In this document: one piece after another, positions 1 to 8,038 of the stretch
How positions within the stretch are numbered: position 1 is the stretch's first letter
How the letters are laid out: each line of letters opens with the position of its first letter
DNA from: DASZVN01 sp035547055
Lineage (GTDB): Bacteria > Pseudomonadota > Alphaproteobacteria > Rhizobiales > Methylopilaceae
Reading direction: 5' to 3'
Assembly (NCBI GenBank): GCA_035547055.1
Contig: DASZVN010000049.1
Location: forward strand, 1 to 49,459
DNA: 49,459 nucleotides
Program-made: the position numbers and the translations under genes
The notes under the pieces: model-generated
The model's database searches: none
The model's input: the letters and a program-made list of their open reading frames with translations, nothing else
What the model was told of the DNA's origin: nothing

Positions 1-393
1 GGCGAGCGCCTCGTCGAAGGTGACTACGCCAAGGGCTATTTCGTGCCGCCGACCGTCTTCGCCGGCGTCGACGACGCGATGAAGATCGCGCGCGAGGAGA
101 TCTTCGGCCCGGTGCTGTCGGCGATCCCGTTCGAGAGCGAAGACGAACTCGTCCGCCGCGCCAACGCCACCATGTTCGGTCTCGGCAGCGGGGTGTGGAC
201 GCGGGACGTGGGCAAGGCCCACCGCCTCGCCAGGGCGATCCGCGCCGGCAATGTCTGGGTCAACTGCTACGGCCCGATGGATGTCTCGATGCCCTTCGGC
301 GGCTACAAGATGAGCGGCTATGGCCGCGAGTCCGGCCGCGAGTCGCTCGAGGAGTACCTGAACACCAAGGCCGTCTACATCCGCACAGAATGA
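1..393 (+). CDS. Aldehyde dehydrogenase, C-terminal part (cut by window edge)
   Basis: The frame is open from the first base and gives the last 130 residues of an NAD(P)-dependent aldehyde dehydrogenase. Family signatures visible are the EEIFGPV block about 35 residues in and the C-terminal PFGGYKMSGYGRE block, which belongs to the oligomerisation/substrate-pocket region. The catalytic Cys and Glu lie upstream of the window, so substrate specificity cannot be judged. Its stop overlaps the start of the next ABC ATPase gene (ATGA at 390-393), so it is translationally linked to the importer operon. It probably oxidises an aldehyde intermediate of the imported substrate (inference). Confidence 0.9.
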   Translation, partial: GERLVEGDYAKGYFVPPTVFAGVDDAMKIAREEIFGPVLSAIPFESEDELVRRANATMFGLGSGVWTRDVGKAHRLARAIRAGNVWVNCYGPMDVSMPFGGYKMSGYGRESGRESLEEYLNTKAVYIRTE

Positions 394-1196
394 CGATGGC
401 GGCCGCGGCGGACGATCTCCTCGTCGTCGACGATCTCACCCTCGAGTTCGGGGGCATCCGCGCGCTGTCGAACGTCTCGCTCCGAGCCCGGCGTGGCGCC
501 GTGACCGCGATCATCGGCCCGAACGGCGCCGGCAAGACCAGTCTCCTCAACGTCATCTCCGGCTTTTATCGCCCACGCGCCGGCCGCGTCCTCTACGACG
601 GCGTCGACCTCCTCGCCCGCCCCGGCTACGCCCGGGCCGGGCTCGGCATCGCCCGCACCTTCCAGAACATCGCGCTCTTCCGCGGCATGTCGGTGCTGGA
701 GAACGTCAAGCTCGGCGCCCATGCCGAGCTCCGCGCCGGCCTTTTCGCCGCCGCGCTCTATCTCGGCCCGGCCCGGCGCGAGGAGCGGGCGCTGACCGCG
801 CGCATCGACGGCGAGGTGATCGACTTCCTTCGCCTCGCCGCCTTCCGCGACCGCGAGATCGTCGGCCTGCCCTTCGGCGTGCAGAAGCAGGTCGAGCTGG
901 CGCGGAGCCTCGCCGCGGCGCCGAAGCTCCTTCTCCTCGACGAGCCCTTCGCCGGCATGAATGCTACCGAGAAGCAGGCGATGGCCGACGACATCCGCCG
1001 CACGGTGGATGCCCGCGGCACCACCGTCGTGATGATCGACCACGACATGAAGACGCTGATGGCGCTGACCGAGCGCGTCGTGGTGCTGAATTTCGGCGAG
1101 GTCATCGCCGAGGGCACGCCGGCCGAGGTGCAGGCCGACCCCCGCGTGGTCGAGGCCTATATCGGCGTGCCGGAGGCCGAGGAGGCGCCGGCATGA
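390..1196 (+). CDS. livG: Branched-chain-type ABC transporter ATP-binding protein (LivG family)
   Basis: A 268-residue cytoplasmic ATPase of the high-affinity branched-chain amino acid/aromatic acid uptake family. Walker A GPNGAGKTS is near residue 43, the signature loop is the variant LPFGVQKQ, Walker B LLLLDEP is near residue 184, and the switch His is in MIDHDMK. The LivG type is indicated by FAGMNATE after Walker B and by the C-terminal EAYIG. The start is ATG 390, overlapping the aldehyde dehydrogenase stop; longer in-frame readings upstream lie inside that gene. The stop overlaps livH by 4 nt. Substrate is not deducible; neighbours suggest an organic or aromatic acid rather than an amino acid. 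Confidence 0.9.
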   Translation: MTMAAAADDLLVVDDLTLEFGGIRALSNVSLRARRGAVTAIIGPNGAGKTSLLNVISGFYRPRAGRVLYDGVDLLARPGYARAGLGIARTFQNIALFRGMSVLENVKLGAHAELRAGLFAAALYLGPARREERALTARIDGEVIDFLRLAAFRDREIVGLPFGVQKQVELARSLAAAPKLLLLDEPFAGMNATEKQAMADDIRRTVDARGTTVVMIDHDMKTLMALTERVVVLNFGEVIAEGTPAEVQADPRVVEAYIGVPEAEEAPA

Positions 1197-2068
1197 TCTC
1201 GACCATCGTCGAGCTTAGCCTCGTGGGTATCGCCTCGGGCTCGATCTACGCGCTCGGCGCGATGGGCTTCGTGCTGATCTACAAGGCGAGCGGCGTCTTC
1301 AATTTCGCCATGGGCGAAATGATGATGATCGGCGCCTATTTCCTCTACACTGGGATGGTGATCTTCGGCCTGCCGCTCGCGGCTGCGCTGCCGCTCGCGC
1401 TCATCGCCAGCGCCGCGACCGCCGCCGGCATCGAGCGCTTTCTGCTGCGCCCGCTGCTCGGCCAGCCTCACGAAGTCCTCATCAAGGTGCTGTTCGGCAC
1501 CGGCGCCATGCTCCGCGGCCTCGCCGGGCTGGTATGGGGGCAGGATATCGTGCGCCTCCCCGAGATCCTGCCGCGCAAGCCCGTTTTTCTCGGCCCGTTC
1601 CTCATCCCCGGCACGCTGGCCTGGGGGATGCTCGCGATGTTCGTCGTCTTCGGCGGCTTCATGCTCTACTACCGCTTCTCGCGCACCGGCGTCGCCATCC
1701 GCGCCACCGCCGAGGACCAGTCGACCGCTGAGGCGATGGGTATCGACATCCGCGGCATCTTCTCCTTCACCTGGATCGTCGCCGGCATCCTTGCCACCGC
1801 CGCCGGCATCGTCGGAGCCTCGGTCAACGGCCTCTCGCCCTATCTCGGCAATTTCGCCTTGGAGGTGATCGCGGTCGTCCTCCTCGCCGGGCTGACCTCG
1901 ATCGGCGGCACCATGGTGGCTGGCATCATCGTCGGCGTGATGCTGACACTGCTCGGCTATTTCCTCGGCGGCGCCTGGCAGCAGTTCATGCCCTATCTGC
2001 TGGTGCTGCTGGTCATGCTGGTGCGTCCGCGCGGCCTCTACGGCACCAAGCTAGTGGAGCGGCTGTGA
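1193..2068 (+). CDS. livH: Branched-chain-type ABC transporter permease (LivH family)
   Basis: A 291-residue inner-membrane permease with about eight hydrophobic segments. The N-terminal stretch GSIYALGAMGFVLIYKAS and the following FNFAMGEMMM are the LivH hallmark; LTSIGGTMVAG near the C-terminus is the usual EAA-like cytoplasmic loop that contacts the ATPase. Length is normal for the family. It overlaps livG and livM, so the three are one translational unit. It is predicted to form the translocation pore with LivM. Confidence 0.9.
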   Translation: MISTIVELSLVGIASGSIYALGAMGFVLIYKASGVFNFAMGEMMMIGAYFLYTGMVIFGLPLAAALPLALIASAATAAGIERFLLRPLLGQPHEVLIKVLFGTGAMLRGLAGLVWGQDIVRLPEILPRKPVFLGPFLIPGTLAWGMLAMFVVFGGFMLYYRFSRTGVAIRATAEDQSTAEAMGIDIRGIFSFTWIVAGILATAAGIVGASVNGLSPYLGNFALEVIAVVLLAGLTSIGGTMVAGIIVGVMLTLLGYFLGGAWQQFMPYLLVLLVMLVRPRGLYGTKLVERL

Positions 2069-3090
2069 TGGCGACCATGGCGGCCGCGACGATGCGTACG
2101 GCAGGCCGCGCGACGGTCCTGCGCTGGGCCGCGATCGTCGGCCTCGCGGCGCTCGCGCTGGCGCTGCCCGCGATCGGCAACGGCTACGTCACCTACATGG
2201 CCTGCCTGATCCTCATCAACGTCATCGCCACCATCGGGCTCAACGTCACCGTCGGCTATGCCGGGCTGCTCTCGATCGGCCACGCCGCCTTCGTCGGCAT
2301 GGGCGCCTATGTCTCGGCGCTGCTCCTCATCGCCGGCGCGCCGCTGCCGGTCGCGCTCGTCGCCGCGGCCGTTGCCGCCTTCCTCTTCGGCATCGTCTTC
2401 GGCTTGCCGGCGATCCGTATCAAGGGCGTCCACCTCGCGATCTCGACGCTCGCGGCGCAGTTCACCTTCTACTTCGTGGCCCAGCGCTGGACCGCGGTGA
2501 CCCACGGCGACAACGGCTTGCAGACGCCGCAGGTCTCGCTCTTCGGCTTCTCGTTCGACAGCGACGCCAGGCTCTATTTCCTGATCCTGCCCTTCGCCGT
2601 CGCCTCATGCCTCACCGCGGCGAACCTCTTCCGCACCCGGGTCGGCCGTGCCTTCATCGCGCTCCGCGAGCGCGACTACGCCGCCGAGGTGCTCGGCGTG
2701 AACGTCGTCTACTACAAGCTCTTGGCTTTCGCGGTCGGCGCCACCTATGCCGGCATCGCGGGCGCGCTGCTCTCGATCTTTCTGCGGCTCGTCAATCCCG
2801 ACCAGTTCGTCGTCTCGGTCTCGATCTTCTACCTGACGGCGGTCTTGGTCGGCGGGCGCGGTTCGATCCTCGGCTCGATCCTCGGCGCGCTCTTCATGAC
2901 GCTCCTGCCGGAGTTCATGCGCGTCGTCGCCTCGGGGCTCATCGCCGACACCAGCCGCTATGTCGGCCAGCTCGCGACCTTCCGCGAATTCCTCTTCGGC
3001 GCGCTGATCGTGCTCTTCCTGCACCTCGATCCGCGCGGCCTCGTCGGCCTCATCGAGAAATTCGGGGGGCGCATTGAGTTCCGCGGCTGA
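2068..3090 (+). CDS. livM: Branched-chain-type ABC transporter permease (LivM family)
   Basis: A 340-residue inner-membrane permease. LivM features are NVTVGYAGLLSIGHAAFVG in the first third, FGLPAIRIKGVHLAISTLA in the middle, and VLVGGRGSILGSILGA near the C-terminus. About nine to ten membrane segments are expected. ATG 2068 was chosen because GGAG lies 8 nt upstream; a GTG immediately before it at 2065 is possible. It ends 41 nt before the substrate-binding protein gene, and that gap carries a good ribosome-binding site (GGGGAGG). Confidence 0.88.
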   Translation: MATMAAATMRTAGRATVLRWAAIVGLAALALALPAIGNGYVTYMACLILINVIATIGLNVTVGYAGLLSIGHAAFVGMGAYVSALLLIAGAPLPVALVAAAVAAFLFGIVFGLPAIRIKGVHLAISTLAAQFTFYFVAQRWTAVTHGDNGLQTPQVSLFGFSFDSDARLYFLILPFAVASCLTAANLFRTRVGRAFIALRERDYAAEVLGVNVVYYKLLAFAVGATYAGIAGALLSIFLRLVNPDQFVVSVSIFYLTAVLVGGRGSILGSILGALFMTLLPEFMRVVASGLIADTSRYVGQLATFREFLFGALIVLFLHLDPRGLVGLIEKFGGRIEFRG

Positions 3091-3131
3091 GCCGCGGACG
3101 GAGAAACGCTTCACAAGGGGAGGTTCAAGCC

Positions 3132-4331
3132 ATGACGACGATCACGCGACGCGGCGCGCTGGCGCTGCCGATGGCCCTGGCGCTGGCACCGCGCCTATCC
3201 TGGGCGGCAGACGGCGACACCATCAACCTCGCCATGCTGGCGCCACTGACCGGGCCCTACGCCTTCACCGGCCAGCGGGAGATCATCGGCTGGCAGGACG
3301 CGGTCGACTACGCCAACGCCCAGGGTGGTGCCCACGGCCGCAAGCTCAAGCTCATCGCCCTCGACTCCGAATACAAGGTCGATGTAGGCGTCGCGCAGTG
3401 GAAGAAGGCGATCGCCGAGGGGCCGGTCCATTTCGCCAAGGCGGACTCGATCCCGCTGGCGCGTGCGATGGCGCCGGAGAATGCCGACCGCTACAAGATG
3501 CTGCTCGGCACCACCGCCAACGGCTCGCACCTCACGGCCAAGGACGGCTTCTCGTATTTCTTCATCCCGGCGGCGACCTATTCCGGGCTGATGAGCATTG
3601 CCTTCGGCCAGATCAAGAAGATGGCCGGCAACGCCAAGCCCAAGGTCGCGCTGGTCCACTCCAACATCGAGTTCGGGCGCGACCCGATCCCGTTCGCCAA
3701 GGAGAGGGCGAAGGATCTCGGCTTCGACCTGGTGCTCGAGGACGAGACCGCGATGACCGGCGTCGACGTCACCGCGAGCGCGGTCAAGCTTCGCAATGCC
3801 AAGCCGGATTTCATCGTCTTCCACGGCTATGCGGGCAATGTCTGGCCGGACATCCTGCGCCTGTCGCGCGACTACGGCGTGACCGGCCAGGCGATGGGCA
3901 CGATCTGGTCGGTCGATCCGGACACGGTGAAGGGTATCGGGCCGGCGGCCGACGGCTTCATCGGCATCGTGCCGCATACGCTGCAGATCAAGGGCAGCGA
4001 CGCACCGGCGATCAAGGCGATCGACGGCTATATGACCAGGCGCGACCCGAAATATCCGGGCTATGCCGGTATCGGCTATATGAGCGGGTGGGCCTTCGTG
4101 GTGCTGCTCCGCGAGATCTTCAGCCGTGCGCTCGCCGCCGGCAAGCCGCTCGACGGGCCGAGCCTGATCGAGGTCGCCGCGGGTCTGAAGGACTTCGACA
4201 CCGGCGGGGTCTTCGGCAAGCCGGTCACGATGGTCGACCAGAATATCCCCTTCGGCACGGTCTATCGCTACGGCGTCACCAGTGCCGGGGTGAAGCTCAC
4301 GCCGATCGCCGAAGGCGTCCAGGCGAGCTGA
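3132..4331 (+). CDS. ABC transporter substrate-binding protein (LivK/type I periplasmic)
   Basis: A 399-residue periplasmic ligand-binding protein of the leucine/aromatic-acid receptor superfamily. The first ~26 residues form an export signal, with a twin-arginine-like TRRGALAL followed by a hydrophobic stretch and a likely cut after SWA. The mature start INLAMLAPLTGPYAFTG is the usual first strand and binding loop. GAGGTTC precedes ATG 3132. It sits between livM and livF. The ligand cannot be read from sequence; the adjoining oxidoreductases make a hydroxylated or aromatic acid plausible (inference). Confidence 0.9.
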   Translation: MTTITRRGALALPMALALAPRLSWAADGDTINLAMLAPLTGPYAFTGQREIIGWQDAVDYANAQGGAHGRKLKLIALDSEYKVDVGVAQWKKAIAEGPVHFAKADSIPLARAMAPENADRYKMLLGTTANGSHLTAKDGFSYFFIPAATYSGLMSIAFGQIKKMAGNAKPKVALVHSNIEFGRDPIPFAKERAKDLGFDLVLEDETAMTGVDVTASAVKLRNAKPDFIVFHGYAGNVWPDILRLSRDYGVTGQAMGTIWSVDPDTVKGIGPAADGFIGIVPHTLQIKGSDAPAIKAIDGYMTRRDPKYPGYAGIGYMSGWAFVVLLREIFSRALAAGKPLDGPSLIEVAAGLKDFDTGGVFGKPVTMVDQNIPFGTVYRYGVTSAGVKLTPIAEGVQAS

Positions 4332-4333
4332 CC

Positions 4334-5110
4334 ATGGCCGAGCCGATCCTAGCGATCGACGGGCTCGAGGTCGGCTATGCCGGCGGCATCGTCGGCCTCG
4401 CTGGCCTCACGCTCGCGGTGCCGGAGGGCGAAGTCGTCGCCCTCCTCGGCGCCAACGGTGCCGGCAAGTCGACGACGCTGAAGGCGGTCTCGGGCCTCCT
4501 GCGCTTCGAGGGCGGGCGGATCACGCGGGGTGCGATCCGCTTCCAGGGCGAGGACATCGCCGGGGTGCCCGGCCATCGCCTGGCGCGGCGCGGCCTGCTC
4601 CATGTCCGCGAGGGCCGCCGCGTGTTTCCGACCATGACGGTGCAGGAGAACCTCGTCGCCGCCTCCTTCGCCCTCGGCGGGCGGGCGGCCCTCCGCCTGC
4701 ACCAGCGCTGCGAGGACATCTACGCGCTCTTCCCCCATCTCGACCGCCGCCGCGCGGTGCCGACCGGCTATCTCTCCGGCGGCGAGCAGCAGATGCTGGC
4801 GCTCGGCCGCGCTTTGATCGGCGAACCCCGCCTGATGCTGATCGACGAGGCCTCGCTCGGCCTCGCGCCGGTGATCGCGGCAGAGATATTCCGCACCATC
4901 ACGCGCATCAATCGCGAGCGCGGCATCGGCGTGCTCCTGGTCGAGCAGAACGCGACGCTGGCGTTGCGGCATTCCTCCTATGCCTATGTCCTCGACAGCG
5001 GCCGCATCGTGCTCGAAGGCCCGGCGGCGGAGCTGCAGTCGAGCCCGCTCGTGATCGAGCGCTATCTCGGCGGCGCCGCCGCCGAGCCCGCCGCCGTCCA
5101 TCCCGCCTGA
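4334..5110 (+). CDS. livF: Branched-chain-type ABC transporter ATP-binding protein (LivF family)
   Basis: A 258-residue ATPase with Walker A GANGAGKST near residue 40, signature LSGGEQQMLALGRAL, Walker B LMLIDEASLGLAP and the switch region LLVEQNA, which is the standard LivF pattern. The start is ATG 4334, 2 nt after the receptor stop. The same frame stays open upstream through the receptor gene, but that stretch is an antisense-like reading of another frame and not protein. It completes a five-component importer with the four preceding genes. Confidence 0.9.
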   Translation: MAEPILAIDGLEVGYAGGIVGLAGLTLAVPEGEVVALLGANGAGKSTTLKAVSGLLRFEGGRITRGAIRFQGEDIAGVPGHRLARRGLLHVREGRRVFPTMTVQENLVAASFALGGRAALRLHQRCEDIYALFPHLDRRRAVPTGYLSGGEQQMLALGRALIGEPRLMLIDEASLGLAPVIAAEIFRTITRINRERGIGVLLVEQNATLALRHSSYAYVLDSGRIVLEGPAAELQSSPLVIERYLGGAAAEPAAVHPA

Positions 5111-5122
5111 CCGGAGCGCCCT

Positions 5123-6829
5123 GTGTTCGACACCATCATCGTTGGCGGCGGCTCCGCCGGCTGCATGCTCGCCAACCGCCTCTCGGCCCGGAGCGGCCAC
5201 CGCGTGCTCCTCTGCGAGGCCGGCGAGGACACGCCGCCGGGCCAAGTGCCGGAAGAGATCGCCGACGCCTATTGGGTGCGCGCCTATCTCAATCCGCGCT
5301 TCTTGTGGAACGAGCTCAAGGTGACGACCGAGCCGGTGCCGCACAACCGGCCGGGCGAGCGGCCGCCGCTCCGCCGCTACGAGCAGGCCCGCGTGCTGGG
5401 CGGTGGCTCCTCGATCAACGGCCAGCTCGCCAATCGCGGCTCGCCCAACGACTACGATGACTGGGAGCGCCGCGGCGCCCGCGGCTGGAACTGGGAAAGC
5501 GTGCTGCCTTTTTTCCGCAGGATCGAGCACGACCTCGACTGCGACGGGCCCTATCACGGCCAGAGCGGGCGCATCCCCGTCACCCGCGTCTTTCCGCATC
5601 AATGGAGCGGCCATTCGCGCGCGGCGGCGGAGGCCTTCGGCCTCGCCGGCTATGACTACCTGTCCGATCAGAACGGGCCGTTCGACGACGGCTATTTCGC
5701 CGTCACCATGTCCAACGCCTATGACCGCCGCGTCTCGGCGGCGATCGCCTATCTCGACGGCGCGACCCGCGCCCGCGACAACCTCACCATCGCGACGAAG
5801 ACGGCGGTGAGCGAACTCCTGTTCGAAGATGGGCGCTGCGTCGGCGTGAAGGTCGTGGTCGACGGCCGCGAGCGGGAGTTCCGCGCCGGCGGGGTGATCC
5901 TCGCGAGCGGAGCGATCCACTCGCCGGCGCATCTCCTTCGCGCGGGCATCGGCCCGGCCGGCGAGCTCCGTTCCCTCGGTATCCCGGTTCGCGCCGACCG
6001 GCCCGGCGTCGGCAAGGGGCTGATGGACCATCCGGCGGTGGTGGTCGCGGCCTTCGTCCGGCCCGAGGCGCGGCTCGACCCGCGGATGAAGCGCCACGCC
6101 ACGCTCGGCCTCCGCTTCTCCTCGCATATGGAGGGGACGCCGCAGGGTGACATGTTCATGGCCGTGCTCAGCAAGTCGACCTGGCACGCGGTCGGGCGGC
6201 AGATCGGCTCGTTCCTGATCTTCATCAACAAGCCGTTCTCCGAGGCCGGCGAGGTACGCCTGTCGTCGCCCGACTGGCGCCGCGAGCCCGAGGTCGACTT
6301 CAACCTCCTCGCCGACCATCGCGACGTGGAGCGCCTCCTCGACGGCGTGCGCTTTGCCGCCCGTTTGCACGAGGCGCCGCCGCTCCGCGCCGTCGCCGAC
6401 GCCCCATTCCCCGCCTATTACAGCGATCGGATGCGCCGCTACCTCGCCGTCAATTGGCGGAACCGACTGATGACCGGCGCGCTCGCCGCCGTGCTCGACG
6501 GACCGGCGGCGCTCAGGCGGATCGGCATCGAGCGGCTGCTGCTCGAAGGCTTCGACATGGCGGGCGTGCTCGGCGACCCCGAGACGGGAGAAGCCTTCGT
6601 CCGCAAGGCCGCGACCGGGGTGTGGCATGCGACCTCGTCCTGCCGCATGGGCGCGGCAGGCGATCCGATGGCGGTGACCGACGAGAGCGGCCGGGTGCGG
6701 GGTGTCGCCGGGCTCCGCGTCGTCGACGCCTCGATCATGCCGGTGATCCCCTGTGCTAACACCAATTTTCCGACGCTGATGCTGGCGGAGCGGATCGCCG
6801 ACATGATCGTCGCGGGGGATGGGGCGTGA
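5123..6829 (+). CDS. GMC-family FAD oxidoreductase (choline dehydrogenase-like)
   Basis: A 568-residue glucose-methanol-choline oxidoreductase that would oxidise an alcohol using FAD. The N-terminal dinucleotide fold is IIVGGGSAGCMLANRLS, the second family signature is VLGGGSSINGQLA, and the C-terminal catalytic region has WHATSSCRMG (His502) with Asn in CANTNFPT, the usual His/Asn pair. It starts with GTG 5123, 12 nt after livF, and ends overlapping the next gene by 4 nt. With the aldehyde dehydrogenase at the left edge it could form an alcohol-to-acid route (inference). No signal peptide is seen. Confidence 0.88.
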   Translation: MFDTIIVGGGSAGCMLANRLSARSGHRVLLCEAGEDTPPGQVPEEIADAYWVRAYLNPRFLWNELKVTTEPVPHNRPGERPPLRRYEQARVLGGGSSINGQLANRGSPNDYDDWERRGARGWNWESVLPFFRRIEHDLDCDGPYHGQSGRIPVTRVFPHQWSGHSRAAAEAFGLAGYDYLSDQNGPFDDGYFAVTMSNAYDRRVSAAIAYLDGATRARDNLTIATKTAVSELLFEDGRCVGVKVVVDGREREFRAGGVILASGAIHSPAHLLRAGIGPAGELRSLGIPVRADRPGVGKGLMDHPAVVVAAFVRPEARLDPRMKRHATLGLRFSSHMEGTPQGDMFMAVLSKSTWHAVGRQIGSFLIFINKPFSEAGEVRLSSPDWRREPEVDFNLLADHRDVERLLDGVRFAARLHEAPPLRAVADAPFPAYYSDRMRRYLAVNWRNRLMTGALAAVLDGPAALRRIGIERLLLEGFDMAGVLGDPETGEAFVRKAATGVWHATSSCRMGAAGDPMAVTDESGRVRGVAGLRVVDASIMPVIPCANTNFPTLMLAERIADMIVAGDGA

Positions 6830-7905
6830 GCGTTGCCATGAAGATCGCGCGCGTCGAGGCGATCCATCTCCGCATCCCCTCGGTCTATGGCGGGCCGCCG
6901 CCGCCCGGCGAGCGCCAATGGCCGCTGATGAACATGCTCCTCGTCCGCGTCGAGACCGACGCCGGCCTCGTCGGTTGGGGCGAAGCCTTCGGCCATCTCG
7001 CCTGCCCGACGACGCGGGCCGCGCTCGATGCGCTGGTCGCGCCGCTCGCCGCCGGGGCCGATCCCCTCGACGCCGGCCTCGGCGGGCGGCTCGCCCGTGC
7101 GCTCCACAGCTATTGCGGCGGCCCAGTCGCCTTCGCTTTGGCCGGGCTCGATATCGCGCTTTGGGATCTGCGCGGCCAAGTCGAAGGTGCCCCGCTTTGG
7201 CGCCTCCTCGGCGGCCAGCCGGCGGCGAGCGTGCCGGCTTACGCCAGCCTGCTGCGCTATGGCGATGCTGAAACGGCCGCGGACGCCGCCTTTCATGCCA
7301 TTCGGCGTGGGCACCGGCAGGTGAAGCTCCACGAAGCCGAGACCACGATTTTCGCCGCGGCGCGCGCGGCGGTAGGGCCGGATGTGTCGCTGATGCTCGA
7401 CGTGAACTGCCGGTGGCCGGCGGCGGAGGGACTCGCCCGTATCGAAGCGTTGAAGCCGTTCGCCCCGGCCTGGGTCGAGGAGCCATGCTGGCCGCCCGAC
7501 CTGGCAGTTCTTGCGGGTCTCGCACGCGACGGCGGCATTCCGCTCGCCGCCGGCGAGAATGCGGTATCAGAAGATTTCCCCGGGCTGGCCGGCGCGGGAG
7601 TCGCCTTTCTCCAGCCGAGCGTCACCAAGATCGGCCTGACTGGGGCCGCCACGATTGCGGCCTTCGCCCTTGAACGGGGCGCGCGGCTCGCGCCGCATTC
7701 GGCCTATTTCGGTCCCGGCCTCGCGGCGACTATCCACCTCTGCGCCGCCACTGGCGCGACCTGTGAGTGGTTCGACTGCGTCCTCGAGGCCAATCCCGGC
7801 GGTGCAGCACTGAGTCCGAAGGACGGCCGCCTGGCCGTGCCCCAGAGCCTCGGCATCGGCATCGCGATCGATGAAGCCGTGGTCGCCCACTACCGGGTGG
7901 CTTGA
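6826..7905 (+). CDS. Mandelate racemase/muconate lactonizing enzyme family protein, divergent active site
   Basis: A 359-residue enolase-superfamily enzyme. The three metal ligands are present: Asp in MLDVNCRW, Glu in WVEEPC and Glu in AAGENAV, plus the barrel His in APHSAYF. The usual catalytic Lys-x-Lys on strand 2 is Lys-x-His here (QVKLHEAE), so the acid/base set differs from mandelate racemase and from the second family member at 12567. It should remove the alpha proton of a carboxylate (racemisation, dehydration or lactonisation); which one is open. GTG 6826 overlaps the GMC stop; ATG 6838 is an alternative start. Confidence 0.83.
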   Translation: MSVAMKIARVEAIHLRIPSVYGGPPPPGERQWPLMNMLLVRVETDAGLVGWGEAFGHLACPTTRAALDALVAPLAAGADPLDAGLGGRLARALHSYCGGPVAFALAGLDIALWDLRGQVEGAPLWRLLGGQPAASVPAYASLLRYGDAETAADAAFHAIRRGHRQVKLHEAETTIFAAARAAVGPDVSLMLDVNCRWPAAEGLARIEALKPFAPAWVEEPCWPPDLAVLAGLARDGGIPLAAGENAVSEDFPGLAGAGVAFLQPSVTKIGLTGAATIAAFALERGARLAPHSAYFGPGLAATIHLCAATGATCEWFDCVLEANPGGAALSPKDGRLAVPQSLGIGIAIDEAVVAHYRVA

Positions 7906-7916
7906 TGCCCGCGCGG

Positions 7917-7977
7917 TTGACAAAGAGACGATGCCAGTTAGAGTTCCGGATATTGGAACTATTTCCGGAATACGGAA
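7917..7977 (+). promoter_or_regulatory. Promoter with two TTCC-N7-GGAA operator-like palindromes
   Basis: In the 120-nt gap ahead of the thiolase-like gene, TTGACA (7917-7922) is followed after 16 nt by TAGAGT (7939-7944), a plausible sigma-70 pair. Two 15-bp elements of form TTCC-N7-GGAA follow at 7944-7958 and 7963-7977; the second is a perfect TTCCG-N5-CGGAA inverted repeat. An ATTGGAA half-site, as in the other operators of this window, is embedded at 7952-7958. The position over the expected transcription start suits a repressor site. Regulator unknown. Confidence 0.5.
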
Positions 7978-8038
7978 AGTGTCGTGGCCGCGCGCGAGCC
8001 TGCCGCTCGGCTGAGATCGAGGGGCGGTGAGCCGGCGC

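Noticed and set aside
3074..4333. Upstream extension of the livF frame through the receptor gene
   Set aside because: It reads the receptor gene in the wrong frame; LivF homology begins exactly at ATG 4334.
4349..7525. Very long open frame on the minus strand (over 1000 codons)
   Set aside because: Antisense shadow of GC-rich livF, the GMC oxidoreductase and the enolase-family gene; composition is Arg/Ala/Gly-rich with no domain, while the plus strand has clear families throughout.
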